This document shows, piece by piece, positions 10,301 to 18,178 of a stretch of DNA of 64,000 nucleotides. The DNA comes from Cerina sp048266425 (lineage in GTDB: Bacteria; Bacteroidota; Bacteroidia; Flavobacteriales; Flavobacteriaceae), in assembly GCA_048266425.1 (NCBI GenBank), contig JBLWZN010000016.1, positions 1 through 64,000 of the forward strand, read 5' to 3'. The notes under the pieces are model-generated. The model saw only the letters and a list, made by a program, of their open reading frames with translations, did not search any database and was not told the DNA's origin. Position 1 is the stretch's first letter; every line of letters starts with the position of its first letter. The position numbers were made by a program, and so were the translations under genes.

Positions 10301-10761
10301 ACGCCCAACAGACCTTCTTGCTCAAATACCCAAAAGTCGAGGCAGAGAGCTTTGATGAAGGTACATCCGCCAAAATGAACCTTCCTGTGGGTACGGTACC
10401 TGGCCTCGATGTACCCATGGGCATCGCGATAGGGCAAAAGGATAAATATTTTATGTTTAAAGGGATGGATCTGACAGGCGTTAAGGCTGTAAAGGGAAGC
10501 TTTGCCGTTGTCCCCGGGATCGTGAAAGGTGGAACCGTGGAGTTGCGATTGGGCGGCATTGACGGAGATTTGCTCGCCACCATTATTACAGAGGCAGGGT
10601 TAACAGAAATGGGGCTTAAGGAGTTTCAGACGAATTTCAAGAAAACAGTCGAGGGAAAACAAGATCTTTATGTGGTCTTCCGTACGGAAGATAAAGATGA
10701 AGGCACGATGGTAGCGATTGCCGATTGGTTGGAATTTTTAAATAAACCAATTACCCAATAA
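7321..10761 (+). CDS. ThuA / glucose-sorbosone dehydrogenase / PKD / cytochrome c fusion protein
   Basis: This 1146-residue protein combines several modules. After an N-terminal hydrophobic anchor (about residues 8-27) there is a ThuA-type domain (about 30-245). A six-bladed glucose/sorbosone dehydrogenase propeller follows (about 265-690), which in relatives uses PQQ, then a PKD domain (about 698-785, with the WTFGDG motif). A single-haem cytochrome c domain with CISCH lies near residue 877, and a C-terminal beta-sandwich resembling CBM6 covers about 1010-1140. It probably works in the periplasm, oxidising a sugar and passing electrons to its haem. ThuA domains belong to the trehalose-utilisation family that handles 3-keto-sugars, so oxidation and rearrangement may be coupled. 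The substrate is not known. Confidence 0.88.
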   Translation: MKKKLKKILIVVISLVAILAIVGYFMFRPAEVKVLVFSKTEAFRHESIETGIEAIKKLGAKNNFTVVATENADDFNENYLKDFMAIVFLNTTGNVLDPVQQSQMERYIQAGGGYVGVHSATDTEYGWPWYGKLAGAYFDSHPMNPNVQEGTVNVVQANHAATDSLPSSWSVADEWYNFKSLEPSNNVLITVDESTYKGGTNGNPHPISWYKEYDGGRSFYTAMGHTKEQFSDAKFLSHLLGGIKYAIGLGQPVDYSRAYAELVPEENRFNKVMFTQNLNEPMELDFLSDKKIIFIERKGDVHIYDLEKGRDSVIATLDVYSGLEDGLLGLAVDPNYKENHWVYLYYSENKGVDQSNLSRFELKNDVLDLSSEKILLHVATQREECCHSAGSLEFGPEGYLYLSTGDNSSPRADGYAPLDNREGRSPWDAQKSAGNTNDLRGKILRIKPEADGTYSIPEGNLFPKGEAKTRPEIYVMGNRNPYRISIDSRTGFLYWGEVGPDANNDSLNLGPKGYDEINQAQHAGNYGWPYFVANNRAYHTRDYTSNTAGVAFDSLKPINESPNNTGLRELPPSQPAMIYYPYSTSEEFPALGTGSRNAMAGPIYYSKDYPDSGLNWPDYFDGKLLAYDWMRGWIFAVTLKEDGSFEKMTQIVPNMKFHNTIDMVFGPDGALYLLEYGTGWFSQNADATLSRIEFIKGNRVPKAEIAQDKTIGADPLTVNFEGRNSIDYDGDALTYKWTFGDGGEESTQINPTYTFKESGKYKVTLEVTDSEGKKANTETEILVGNELPTLSWEITEGNSSFYWPDVPVNIKYKVDVSDPEDGNLADGSLDASRVIVTFDYLAEGSDKVMAAKNHSDMADAAYSSVGKNLMAGADCISCHKEKEKSIGPSFLEIADRYASDSKAPEMLVNKIINGGSGNWGEVAMAAHPDLSPTEAKQMVEYILSLSESAKPQKSKYPTTGTYTSSSHIGSKTKGTYVLTASYTDHGGGKIGGLNAQQTFLLKYPKVEAESFDEGTSAKMNLPVGTVPGLDVPMGIAIGQKDKYFMFKGMDLTGVKAVKGSFAVVPGIVKGGTVELRLGGIDGDLLATIITEAGLTEMGLKEFQTNFKKTVEGKQDLYVVFRTEDKDEGTMVAIADWLEFLNKPITQ

Positions 10762-10893
10762 AATGAAACCTACATGTTTAAAATAATCTTTAAACACACG
10801 GAGGAATGATTATTTGTAAACATCCAAGGTTACACCCGCCAGAATGAGTTTGTCGCGCTGGTGTGACAATTGAAAAACAATAAATATTAACAC

Positions 10894-11751
10894 ATGAAAA
10901 AAATTCTAAAAATCGTTTTGTTCTCCTTTTTGGGACTGTTTGTTCTCTTATTGATTGCGGGCGGACTCTTCATATACAAAGCCAGATACGGTTTTAATTT
11001 CTATGAATCTACCCCTCCCGATCTACCAACGAACCCCGGAGGCAAGGCGGTTTTGCTTTTTTCAAAGACCAATGGTTTTAGGCACGGGGAAGCCATAGAG
11101 ACCTCCCTACCCGCTTTTGAAAAAATGGCCAGGGACAACGGGTGGTCATTGTATGTCACCGACAACGGAGCCGTCTTTAATCCGGAACAATTGCAAAAAT
11201 TTAAAGTGGTCATTTGGAACAATACCAGCGGGAAGGTCCTGAACGAAGAACAACGGGAAAATTTTAAAAATTACTTGGAACAAGGGGGTGGATTTGTAGG
11301 TATCCATGCTGCAGGCGACAACTCCCATCAATGGGATTGGTACGAACAAAAAGTACTCGGCACATTATTTTCGCATCATATCCTTTATCCCCCAATCCAA
11401 AAAGCACCCATGTATTTGGAGGATGGGAATGCCACATTGACCGAGGGCCTACCTGCCACTTGGGTTCATGAAGAAGAATGGTACATGTTTTTTGACAATC
11501 CACGTGATAAGGGATTCCAAGTATTGTACACCGTTGACGAAACCAATATGAACCCCAGTGGGAAAATTAAATTTTTGGCTCCGGACAAGGATTGGGGCAT
11601 GGGCAAGGACCACCCTATCGCATGGTACCACCCGATCGGAAATGGGCGCGTATTCTACTCGGCCCTGGGACATCAGGGAAATTCCTTTAAAGAGCCTGAG
11701 CATCTACGAATGCTTGCAAACGCAATACGATGGACGGGTAATTTTGATTGA
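10894..11751 (+). CDS. ThuA domain-containing protein, membrane-anchored
   Basis: The 285-residue protein has one N-terminal hydrophobic segment (about residues 7-29) and then a single ThuA domain. The sequence is clearly related to the first domain of the preceding fusion protein: both contain VLVFSKT/LLFSKT, an F-R-H-x-E/G-x-x-I-E-T segment, GGGYVGVHSATD/GGGFVGIHAAGD and a C-terminal GNGR/GGRSFYTAMGHT-like block. The two probably act on the same class of sugar derivative, this copy without the dehydrogenase and haem. It lies 132 bases after the fusion gene and 42 bases before the isomerase, so co-transcription is likely. Confidence 0.85.
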   Translation: MKKILKIVLFSFLGLFVLLLIAGGLFIYKARYGFNFYESTPPDLPTNPGGKAVLLFSKTNGFRHGEAIETSLPAFEKMARDNGWSLYVTDNGAVFNPEQLQKFKVVIWNNTSGKVLNEEQRENFKNYLEQGGGFVGIHAAGDNSHQWDWYEQKVLGTLFSHHILYPPIQKAPMYLEDGNATLTEGLPATWVHEEEWYMFFDNPRDKGFQVLYTVDETNMNPSGKIKFLAPDKDWGMGKDHPIAWYHPIGNGRVFYSALGHQGNSFKEPEHLRMLANAIRWTGNFD

Positions 11752-11793
11752 GGACAGAACAAAAAATAAGAACTAACAATAATTCATAACACT

Positions 11794-12783
11794 ATGAAAA
11801 ATAGGAGAACGTTTGTCAAAAAATTGGGTTTAGGTACAATTGCTACCGGGGTTTTGGGCTCCCTCCCTAAATCGCTTTATGCGAATACATCGAAAGATTT
11901 GCCATACCCCATTTCATTGGCCCAATTCTCGTTGGCCTCTGAATTCTTTATGGGAAAGCACGATACCTTAGAATTTCCGGCAAGGGCAAAAAATGAATAT
12001 GGCCTGAACATCGTAGAATATGTTTCCATGTTCTTTGCGGATAAAGGCAACGACGCTTCCTTCTTTAAAGAATTAAAAATGCGTACCGATGATCTCGGCG
12101 TTAAAAATAACCTGATTATGGTAGATGACGAAAACATTGCCGATCTAGACAAGGAAAAACGGGACCATGCGGTAGAGAGCCATTACAAATGGGTAGACGC
12201 CGCCAAAATATTGGGCTGCGATTCCATCCGGGTAAATTTGGGCAGTATTGAGCAGACCGGAACGGCCGAAGAAATTGCTGAAGCTGCCTTGGAAGGATAT
12301 AGCAAATTGCTGGAATACGGAGATCAAAACGAGATGAACATCATTGTGGAAAACCATGTGGGCTATTCCTGCAACGGAAAATGGCTGGCCGCGATCATGA
12401 AGGAAGTCAACCACAAACGGGCAGGAGTACTTCCAGATTTCGGTAATTTTTGCGTAAAGCGGACAAAACCGGAAACCATGGATATGGCAGGATACATGAA
12501 CACCAAATGTTTGGAACAGTACGACATGTACTTAGGTGTCGAAGAACTTATGCCGTACGCAAAGGGAGTAAGTGCCAAGTCGCACAAGTTTGATGCGGAG
12601 GGAAATGAGACCGAAATCGACTTTCTGCGTATGTTCGACATCATAAAGAAATCAAAATTTAATGGTATCGTCGGTATCGAATACGAAGGGGGCCTTATGC
12701 ATGCCCAGGGAATGCCAGGTTATTTGAGTAATGAAGAAGGAATTAAAGCCACTAAAAAATTGATCGAAAAATCTGTTGGGTAA
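11794..12783 (+). CDS. Tat-exported sugar phosphate isomerase/epimerase-like TIM barrel
   Basis: The 329-residue protein begins with a twin-arginine signal (NRRTFVKK, then a hydrophobic stretch), so it is probably folded with a metal in the cytoplasm and exported. The remainder is a xylose-isomerase-like (AP endonuclease 2 family) TIM barrel, with metal-ligand-type segments IIVENHVG, VLPDFGNF, SAKSHKFD and a final GIVGIEYEG. Export argues for a periplasmic sugar or keto-sugar substrate and not a sugar phosphate. It is the last gene of the ThuA cluster and is followed by a strong terminator. A second Tat-exported member of this family lies at 56263. Confidence 0.85.
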   Translation: MKNRRTFVKKLGLGTIATGVLGSLPKSLYANTSKDLPYPISLAQFSLASEFFMGKHDTLEFPARAKNEYGLNIVEYVSMFFADKGNDASFFKELKMRTDDLGVKNNLIMVDDENIADLDKEKRDHAVESHYKWVDAAKILGCDSIRVNLGSIEQTGTAEEIAEAALEGYSKLLEYGDQNEMNIIVENHVGYSCNGKWLAAIMKEVNHKRAGVLPDFGNFCVKRTKPETMDMAGYMNTKCLEQYDMYLGVEELMPYAKGVSAKSHKFDAEGNETEIDFLRMFDIIKKSKFNGIVGIEYEGGLMHAQGMPGYLSNEEGIKATKKLIEKSVG

Positions 12784-12807
12784 GCCAAATTAATTCTTCT
12801 TCGAACG

Positions 12808-12844
12808 AAAAGCAGGATCGACTAATTACGATGCTGCTTTTTTT
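12808..12844 (+). terminator. Rho-independent terminator after the ThuA cluster
   Basis: AAAGCAG (12809-12815) pairs with CTGCTTT (12834-12840) and, after one G-G mismatch, ATCG pairs with CGAT. The loop is 8 bases and the stem runs into a tract of seven T. It lies 25 bases after the isomerase stop codon. Confidence 0.8.
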
Positions 12845-13143
12845 GTGCGTCAATTATTTTATTATACCTGCCTAGTAGGCATATTCTTCTTTTTGCCCCT
12901 TAGAATTCTATAATGTTTCCCGATTATCCCATTGTAGTGGTTAATCTTTTTTTGGTCTTGGGCATTACATCACGGAAATAAGGGTGAATCTTCACCCAAT
13001 CTGTCCTATTTTCCAATCGTTATTTAAAATTAAGTGCGTTATCAAAACAACAAATAGCGAAGAATGGGCAAGGATTTAAATCCAATGTAAAAAATTAAAT
13101 GTTACTTTTTATTTGTTTTAATACTTTATTCGTAACTTTTAAC

Positions 13144-13151
13144 TATATTTG
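13144..13151 (+). promoter_or_regulatory. Promoter -7 element for the TetR operon
   Basis: TATATTTG matches the Bacteroidota TAnnTTTG element. Transcription would start near 13157, only a few bases before the ATG at 13161. The upstream TTTG box is not at the usual distance. Between the terminator and this element (12845-13143) I see only AT-rich sequence. Confidence 0.5.
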
Positions 13152-13160
13152 TACCATTAT

Positions 13161-13757
13161 ATGGAAATCAAAGCAAAAAAAAGAAGTAACAGCTACCTCG
13201 CCATCATGGATGCCGGCAAGACCTTATTCTGGAAACACGGTATCGGCCGGGTAACGGTAGAGGAAATCTGCGAAGTGGCGGGGGTAAGTAAAATGACCTT
13301 TTATCGAAATTTTGGAAATAAAATGGAAGTTGCCGAAAAAGTACTGGTCCATTGGTATGAGGAAGCTACCCGGGATTACAGGAAAATAATGGATTCCCCA
13401 TTGCCATTTAATAAAAAAATACACCGTATCGTCCAATTGGAACACGATTGGTCCCAAGACCTTAGCAAGGAATTTGTAAATGATATATATGGGAAAAGCG
13501 ATCCAGCCCTTAAAATCATCATTGAAGAATTCCAACAAGCATCAATGTCGGCCTTTAGGGAAGATCTTAGATTTGCCCAGGAAAAAGGGGAAATAAGGAA
13601 AGACCTGAAGCTCGATTTTGTTATCTACATGCTCAATGGCTTGAACGAAAAGATGTCTGATAAGAATTTAATTGAAATGTACGACAGTCCCCAGGAATTG
13701 GCCGTGGAGCTCGCCAATTTCATTTTTTACGGCATTATGCCAAAAACAGATCAATGA
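13161..13757 (+). CDS. TetR/AcrR-family transcriptional regulator
   Basis: About 198 residues from the ATG at 13161. The N-terminal TetR helix-turn-helix reads ILDAG-like AIMDAGKTLFWKHG, VTVEEICEVAGVSKMTFYRNF, which is typical. The C-terminal half is a helical ligand-binding domain. A reading frame from TTG at 13149 would add MYHY but overlaps the promoter element, so the ATG is preferred. Its last codons overlap the start of the outer-membrane barrel gene by 4 bases (ATGA), placing it at the head of the exporter operon. It probably acts as the repressor of this operon. Confidence 0.9.
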   Translation: MEIKAKKRSNSYLAIMDAGKTLFWKHGIGRVTVEEICEVAGVSKMTFYRNFGNKMEVAEKVLVHWYEEATRDYRKIMDSPLPFNKKIHRIVQLEHDWSQDLSKEFVNDIYGKSDPALKIIIEEFQQASMSAFREDLRFAQEKGEIRKDLKLDFVIYMLNGLNEKMSDKNLIEMYDSPQELAVELANFIFYGIMPKTDQ

Positions 13758-14887
13758 CCACACTTGCAAGAATATTGCTATTGATTATGCTCTGGGCTAT
13801 GGAAACGTATGGGCAAAGCAATCTTGAATTCAGCGGACAGGTTTCCGCTTATGGGAACTATAGCCCGGAAAGTGAACTGGACATGTCCTTTGGGGCCAGG
13901 TATATTCCGGAATTGGAATACAAGATTCCATTGGACTCCTTGCACGCCCTAACCTTTATGGCTTCCGTGAACGTTTTTGGCTCCACCGACTTCAGTCCTT
14001 TCTACAAATCTACCTGGCAGGGCGATTTTGATCCGTATCGGATATGGGCAAGATACACTGGGGAGCGCTACGAAATAAGGCTGGGATTGCAAAAAATGGA
14101 TTTTGGTTCGGCCACCCTGTTAAGGCCCTTGCAATGGTTCAACCAGATAGATCCCCGGGACCCGTTGGGACTTACCAATGGAGTTTATGGGGCACTGGGG
14201 AGGTATTATTTCCCCAACAATGCAAATATTTGGGTATGGGGGCTTTACGGCAATGAAAAGCCAAGGGGATACGATGCCGTTGGGACCTATAAAAAAGATC
14301 CGGAGTTTGGGGGCAGGTTTCAATACCCGGTACCCAAGGGGGAGTTGGCCATTTCCTACCATCACCGAACTGCGGACGCCACCAACATTCTGGATGAACC
14401 GTCCTTGGAAAAGATTCCAGAGGATAGGATAGGGCTTGATGGAAAATGGGATGTTACGGTTGGGCTATGGTTCGAAACCTCGTATATTCATAAGCACAAG
14501 GATTTGGGAAGTCTCACCAATCAGACCCTTTTGACCTTGGGGACTGATTATACTTTTGGTATCGGCAATGGATTGAACGTGGTTCTTGAACATTTGATAA
14601 CCTCCTTCAATAGGCAAACCTTACAGTTTTCGAACAACACCAACATCACGGCAATGTCATTCTCCTATCCCTTGGGGCTTTCGGATAATTTGAGCATGTT
14701 TCCATACTACGATTGGGAAGGAAATAACTTTTCCTTTTTTTTAAACTTCATGCACCAGTTCAAAAAACTAACGGGATATGTCATGGCCTATTACAATCCC
14801 GACAGCCAAACGGTCGTACAGGAAAACGAACTCGTATCTGTAGCTCCAGGACCAGGGTTCCGCTTAATGTTGGTATATAATCATTAA
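13754..14887 (+). CDS. Outer-membrane beta-barrel protein (porin-like)
   Basis: The 377-residue protein has a signal peptide ending near TYGQ and then alternating, aromatic-rich beta strands typical of an outer-membrane barrel, with a late strand ending near FRLMLVYNH. No plug or TonB box is seen. Start and stop codons overlap with the TetR gene, and the ABC ATPase follows 11 bases later. In this context it could provide the outer-membrane part of the ABC system or be its substrate or sensor. The exact family is not recognised. Confidence 0.75.
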   Translation: MTTLARILLLIMLWAMETYGQSNLEFSGQVSAYGNYSPESELDMSFGARYIPELEYKIPLDSLHALTFMASVNVFGSTDFSPFYKSTWQGDFDPYRIWARYTGERYEIRLGLQKMDFGSATLLRPLQWFNQIDPRDPLGLTNGVYGALGRYYFPNNANIWVWGLYGNEKPRGYDAVGTYKKDPEFGGRFQYPVPKGELAISYHHRTADATNILDEPSLEKIPEDRIGLDGKWDVTVGLWFETSYIHKHKDLGSLTNQTLLTLGTDYTFGIGNGLNVVLEHLITSFNRQTLQFSNNTNITAMSFSYPLGLSDNLSMFPYYDWEGNNFSFFLNFMHQFKKLTGYVMAYYNPDSQTVVQENELVSVAPGPGFRLMLVYNH

Positions 14888-14898
14888 AACTCCAAATT

Positions 14899-15609
14899 AT
14901 GGATGACAAGAACATTATTAGTATTGAAAATGTTACCAAACGCTACCCTGTGGGCGAAGGGGAATTTACCGCTTTGAGCAACATCAACCTTACATTTAAA
15001 AAGGGGGAATTCTCGGGCTTGGTAGGTCCCAGTGGGTCCGGAAAAACCACCTTATTGAACATTATGGGTTCCTTGGACAGCCCTACCGAGGGCAAGGCCA
15101 TTGTTATGGATCGCAACGTTGCCGACCTCTCCCACAAAGAGTCCGCCCAACTGAGGAACCTGCATATCGGGTTCGTCTTTCAGATCTATAACCTATTGCC
15201 CGTTTACACGGTCTTTGAAAATGTGGAATTTGCGCTTCTGCTCCAGAATATTAATGCTTCCAAACGAAAGAAGATGGTCATGGATGCCTTGGAATGGGTT
15301 GGCCTGCAGGACATGGCCGACAAAAAGCCCGCCAAGATCTCTGGTGGTGAGGGGCAGCGCGTAGCTATAGCACGGGCCATGGTGAAACGTCCGGAAATTG
15401 TACTGGCCGATGAGCCTACGGCCAATCTGGATGCCAAGAATGCACATACCATCATGAAGACCATGAGGCAACTGAACAGGGAACTGAACACTACCTTTAT
15501 TTTTTCCACGCATGATGAAAAAGTGATGGGCTATCTAAGCCGAATGATACATTTGGAAGACGGCAAGATTCGGAAGGATGAACGTATCGAAAAATCACAA
15601 TACGCATAA
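14899..15609 (+). CDS. ABC transporter ATP-binding protein, LolD/MacB type
   Basis: The 236-residue ATPase has a full set of motifs: Walker A GPSGSGKTT near residue 43, Q-loop VFQIYNLLPVYTVFENV, signature ISGGEGQRVAIARA near 150, Walker B IVLADEPTANLD and the switch His in FSTHD. The LLPVYTVFENVEFAL segment is characteristic of the LolD/MacB (o228) branch, which partners with FtsX-type permeases and does mechanical work on periplasmic substrates instead of classic transmembrane transport. It should energise the three permeases encoded next. Confidence 0.93.
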   Translation: MDDKNIISIENVTKRYPVGEGEFTALSNINLTFKKGEFSGLVGPSGSGKTTLLNIMGSLDSPTEGKAIVMDRNVADLSHKESAQLRNLHIGFVFQIYNLLPVYTVFENVEFALLLQNINASKRKKMVMDALEWVGLQDMADKKPAKISGGEGQRVAIARAMVKRPEIVLADEPTANLDAKNAHTIMKTMRQLNRELNTTFIFSTHDEKVMGYLSRMIHLEDGKIRKDERIEKSQYA

Positions 15610-15712
15610 ATTGAACCAAGATGCAAAAATCAAGACACCGGACAAAAAGCACTAACAAATCTGTGTTGTTTCTTGGCTCTTGCTTCTTGACCCCATTTTT
15701 TAAATTCAAAAC
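15605..15712. repeat. Decayed CTTGATTCTTGG-type intergenic repeat
   Basis: The spacer between the ATPase and first permease contains 'caagatgcaaaaatcaagac' and 'tttcttggctcttgcttctt', variants of a repeat module also seen near 19480 and 52511. No gene is visible. Confidence 0.5.
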
Positions 15713-16870
15713 ATGAAACTCGCATTCCAACTTGCATATAAAAATCTGATGGGAGCAGGGCTGCGTACATGGCTCAACGTGGGAATACTATCGTTTGCGT
15801 TCGTCATCATCATTTTTTATAACGGAATGATCGACGGTTGGAACGAACAGTCCAAAAGGGACAGTATTGCATGGGAGTACGGTCAAGGCGAATTGCGGAA
15901 TGATAAATACGACCCCTTGGATCCCTTTACCATTCAGGATGCCCACGGGGTATTGCCCAAAGAAAAATCAAAACACCTGACCCCTATTTTGATCCGGCAG
16001 GCCACCATTTATCCCCATGGTCGGATGATGCCCATTACCCTAAAGGGAATCGATACCGGACAGAAAACACTCCAGCTTCCCACCCCATTATTGGAACAAA
16101 GCAATGCCGATATCCCCGTGCTGATAGGAAAACGAATGGCAGAAACAGCCAACTTAAAGGAAGGGGACAAGGTACTGTTGAGATGGAGGGACAAGAACGG
16201 CACCTTTGATGCGGCAAATATCACCGTGGCAGGGATTTTCGATACCAATGTACCCACAGTGGACAACGGCCAACTTTGGATATCGATCGAAAAGCTTTGG
16301 AAAATGACGGAACTGACAGGCCATGCCACCCTCTTCATAGCCGATCGGAATTTTACCCCCATAAAACTGAACGGCTGGAAGTTTAAAACCCAAACAAATC
16401 TGTTAAAGGACCTCAACGATATTATCGCAATGAAAAAAGTTAGTGGCTCCATCATGTACCTGCTGCTTTTGGCCATTGCCCTATTGGCCATTTTTGACAC
16501 CCAAGTACTGTCGGTCTTCCGAAGGCAACGGGAGATCGGCACTTATATCGCCCTGGGAATGACCCGCAAACAGGTCGTTGGCCTCTTTACTGTAGAAGGG
16601 AGCATGTACAGTATTTTGGCCACCATTGTGGGCTGTATTTATGGAATTCCACTATTTGTCCTTATGTCAAAAATCGGGATCGGAATGCCTTCCGCCTCCC
16701 AAGAAATGGGCATCGCGGTGGCCGAAAGGATATTCCCTGTCTATGGGGCGGAACTCGTATTGGGCACTATGGTTTTAGTGGTGGCCTCGGCAACGATCGT
16801 TAGCTTTTTGCCCGCAAGGAAAATTGCAAAAATGGATCCCGTGGATGCATTAAAAGGAAAATTGCAATGA
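15713..16870 (+). CDS. FtsX-like ABC permease (first tandem copy)
   Basis: The 385-residue protein has one N-terminal transmembrane helix (about 20-42), a periplasmic domain of about 200 residues, and three C-terminal helices, which is the MacB/LolE (FtsX) layout. The cytoplasmic coupling segment VFRRQREIGTYIALGMTRKQVVGLF is typical of the family, and the end PARKIAKMDPVDALKGKLQ is the usual C-terminal motif. It overlaps the next permease by 4 bases and is closely similar to it along its whole length, so the two arose by tandem duplication. Confidence 0.9.
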   Translation: MKLAFQLAYKNLMGAGLRTWLNVGILSFAFVIIIFYNGMIDGWNEQSKRDSIAWEYGQGELRNDKYDPLDPFTIQDAHGVLPKEKSKHLTPILIRQATIYPHGRMMPITLKGIDTGQKTLQLPTPLLEQSNADIPVLIGKRMAETANLKEGDKVLLRWRDKNGTFDAANITVAGIFDTNVPTVDNGQLWISIEKLWKMTELTGHATLFIADRNFTPIKLNGWKFKTQTNLLKDLNDIIAMKKVSGSIMYLLLLAIALLAIFDTQVLSVFRRQREIGTYIALGMTRKQVVGLFTVEGSMYSILATIVGCIYGIPLFVLMSKIGIGMPSASQEMGIAVAERIFPVYGAELVLGTMVLVVASATIVSFLPARKIAKMDPVDALKGKLQ

Positions 16871-18078
16871 AAGCAAACCGTAAAACAATTACCAGATCGG
16901 AGCCCCCAAAAGGTTCTATTGCGAAATTGGCATTTCACTTGGCCTATAGAAACCTTGTGGGTGCAGGGCTCCGTACCTGGCTGAGCGTAGGGATACTCTC
17001 CTTTGTCTTTGTGCTCATCATATTCTATCAGGGATATGTAGAAGGTTTTTACCAAAATTCCATCAAGGAGAATATCGACTGGGAATACGGTGACGGCCAA
17101 TTACGGTACAAGGATTATGACCCGTACGATGCGTTTACGTTACAGGACGGTCATGGATCAATACCGGCCACCAATACCAAGGACCTCGTTCCTATTTTGG
17201 TACGGCAGGCATCCATTTATCCCCAGGGCCGCTTGATGCCAGTTATAGTAAAGGGTATTGAAGTAGCCCAAAGTACCGTAAAGATCCCAACCCAACTTTT
17301 ACAACAAAGTTCGGCGGAATATCCCGCCATCATCGGGAAGCGAATGGCCGCCTCGGTCAACCTAAAAAAGGGGGACCAGGTCATGCTTCGATGGAGGGAC
17401 AAAAACGGCAGTTTTGATGCGGGAAACCTTACCATTGCCGGCATTTTCGATACCGATGTGCCCAGTGTGGACACTGGACAGATTTGGATGCCCCTTAATA
17501 AACTGTGGGCGATGACCGATATGAAGGGCCAGGCCACCCTATTTATCGCCAATAATGATTATGTGCCCGAAAAATCGCCCGATTGGAAATTCGAGACCCA
17601 GGATGAACTCTTGACCGGAATCCGGGCGCTCGAAAAAATGGACAAGATAACGGGGGGAATCATCTATATGGTGTTGCTCGCCATTGCCATGCTCGCCGTT
17701 TTTGACACCCAAGTGCTTTCCATATTCAGAAGGCAACAGGAGATTGGCACCTATATCTCCTTGGGCATGACGAGAAAACAGGTATTGGGACTGTTTACCG
17801 CAGAAGGCTGCATGTATAGTATACTCGGGGTATTGGTCGGCTGCATTTACGGGATTCCCATCTTCATGTATTTCACAGGGCATGGTATCGGATCACCCGA
17901 GGGGATGGACAACCTCGGGATTACCGCTGGGAGAAGGATTTTCCCCGATTTTAGCCCAGAACTGATAACGACCACGGCGGTCCTTATCATAATTTCGACC
18001 ACTATTGTGAGCTTTCTACCCGCCAGAAAGATTGCCAAAATGGATCCGGTGGATGCATTGAAAGGAAAATTACAATGA
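16867..18078 (+). CDS. FtsX-like ABC permease (second tandem copy)
   Basis: The 403-residue permease has the same four-helix FtsX layout as the preceding gene, with an N-terminal extension of about 17 polar residues. Many blocks are shared almost word for word with the first copy, for example GAGLRTWL, LRWRDKNG, AGIFDT and the last 18 residues. The start overlaps the stop of the first copy (ATGA). The two could form a heterodimer, as LolC and LolE do. That is inference from the duplication. Confidence 0.9.
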   Translation: MKANRKTITRSEPPKGSIAKLAFHLAYRNLVGAGLRTWLSVGILSFVFVLIIFYQGYVEGFYQNSIKENIDWEYGDGQLRYKDYDPYDAFTLQDGHGSIPATNTKDLVPILVRQASIYPQGRLMPVIVKGIEVAQSTVKIPTQLLQQSSAEYPAIIGKRMAASVNLKKGDQVMLRWRDKNGSFDAGNLTIAGIFDTDVPSVDTGQIWMPLNKLWAMTDMKGQATLFIANNDYVPEKSPDWKFETQDELLTGIRALEKMDKITGGIIYMVLLAIAMLAVFDTQVLSIFRRQQEIGTYISLGMTRKQVLGLFTAEGCMYSILGVLVGCIYGIPIFMYFTGHGIGSPEGMDNLGITAGRRIFPDFSPELITTTAVLIIISTTIVSFLPARKIAKMDPVDALKGKLQ

Positions 18079-18178
18079 AATGCAATGGTCAATGGTTCAA
18101 AGCTGATCGCGAAATAAAGCTTATAACCGCCACGATCAATTATGAACCATCAACAAATTAACGTTTAACTAGTTACCC

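Noticed and set aside
15331..15375. Odd ABC signature ISGGE instead of LSGGQ
   Set aside because: SGGE variants are common in the LolD/MacB branch, so this is not unusual.
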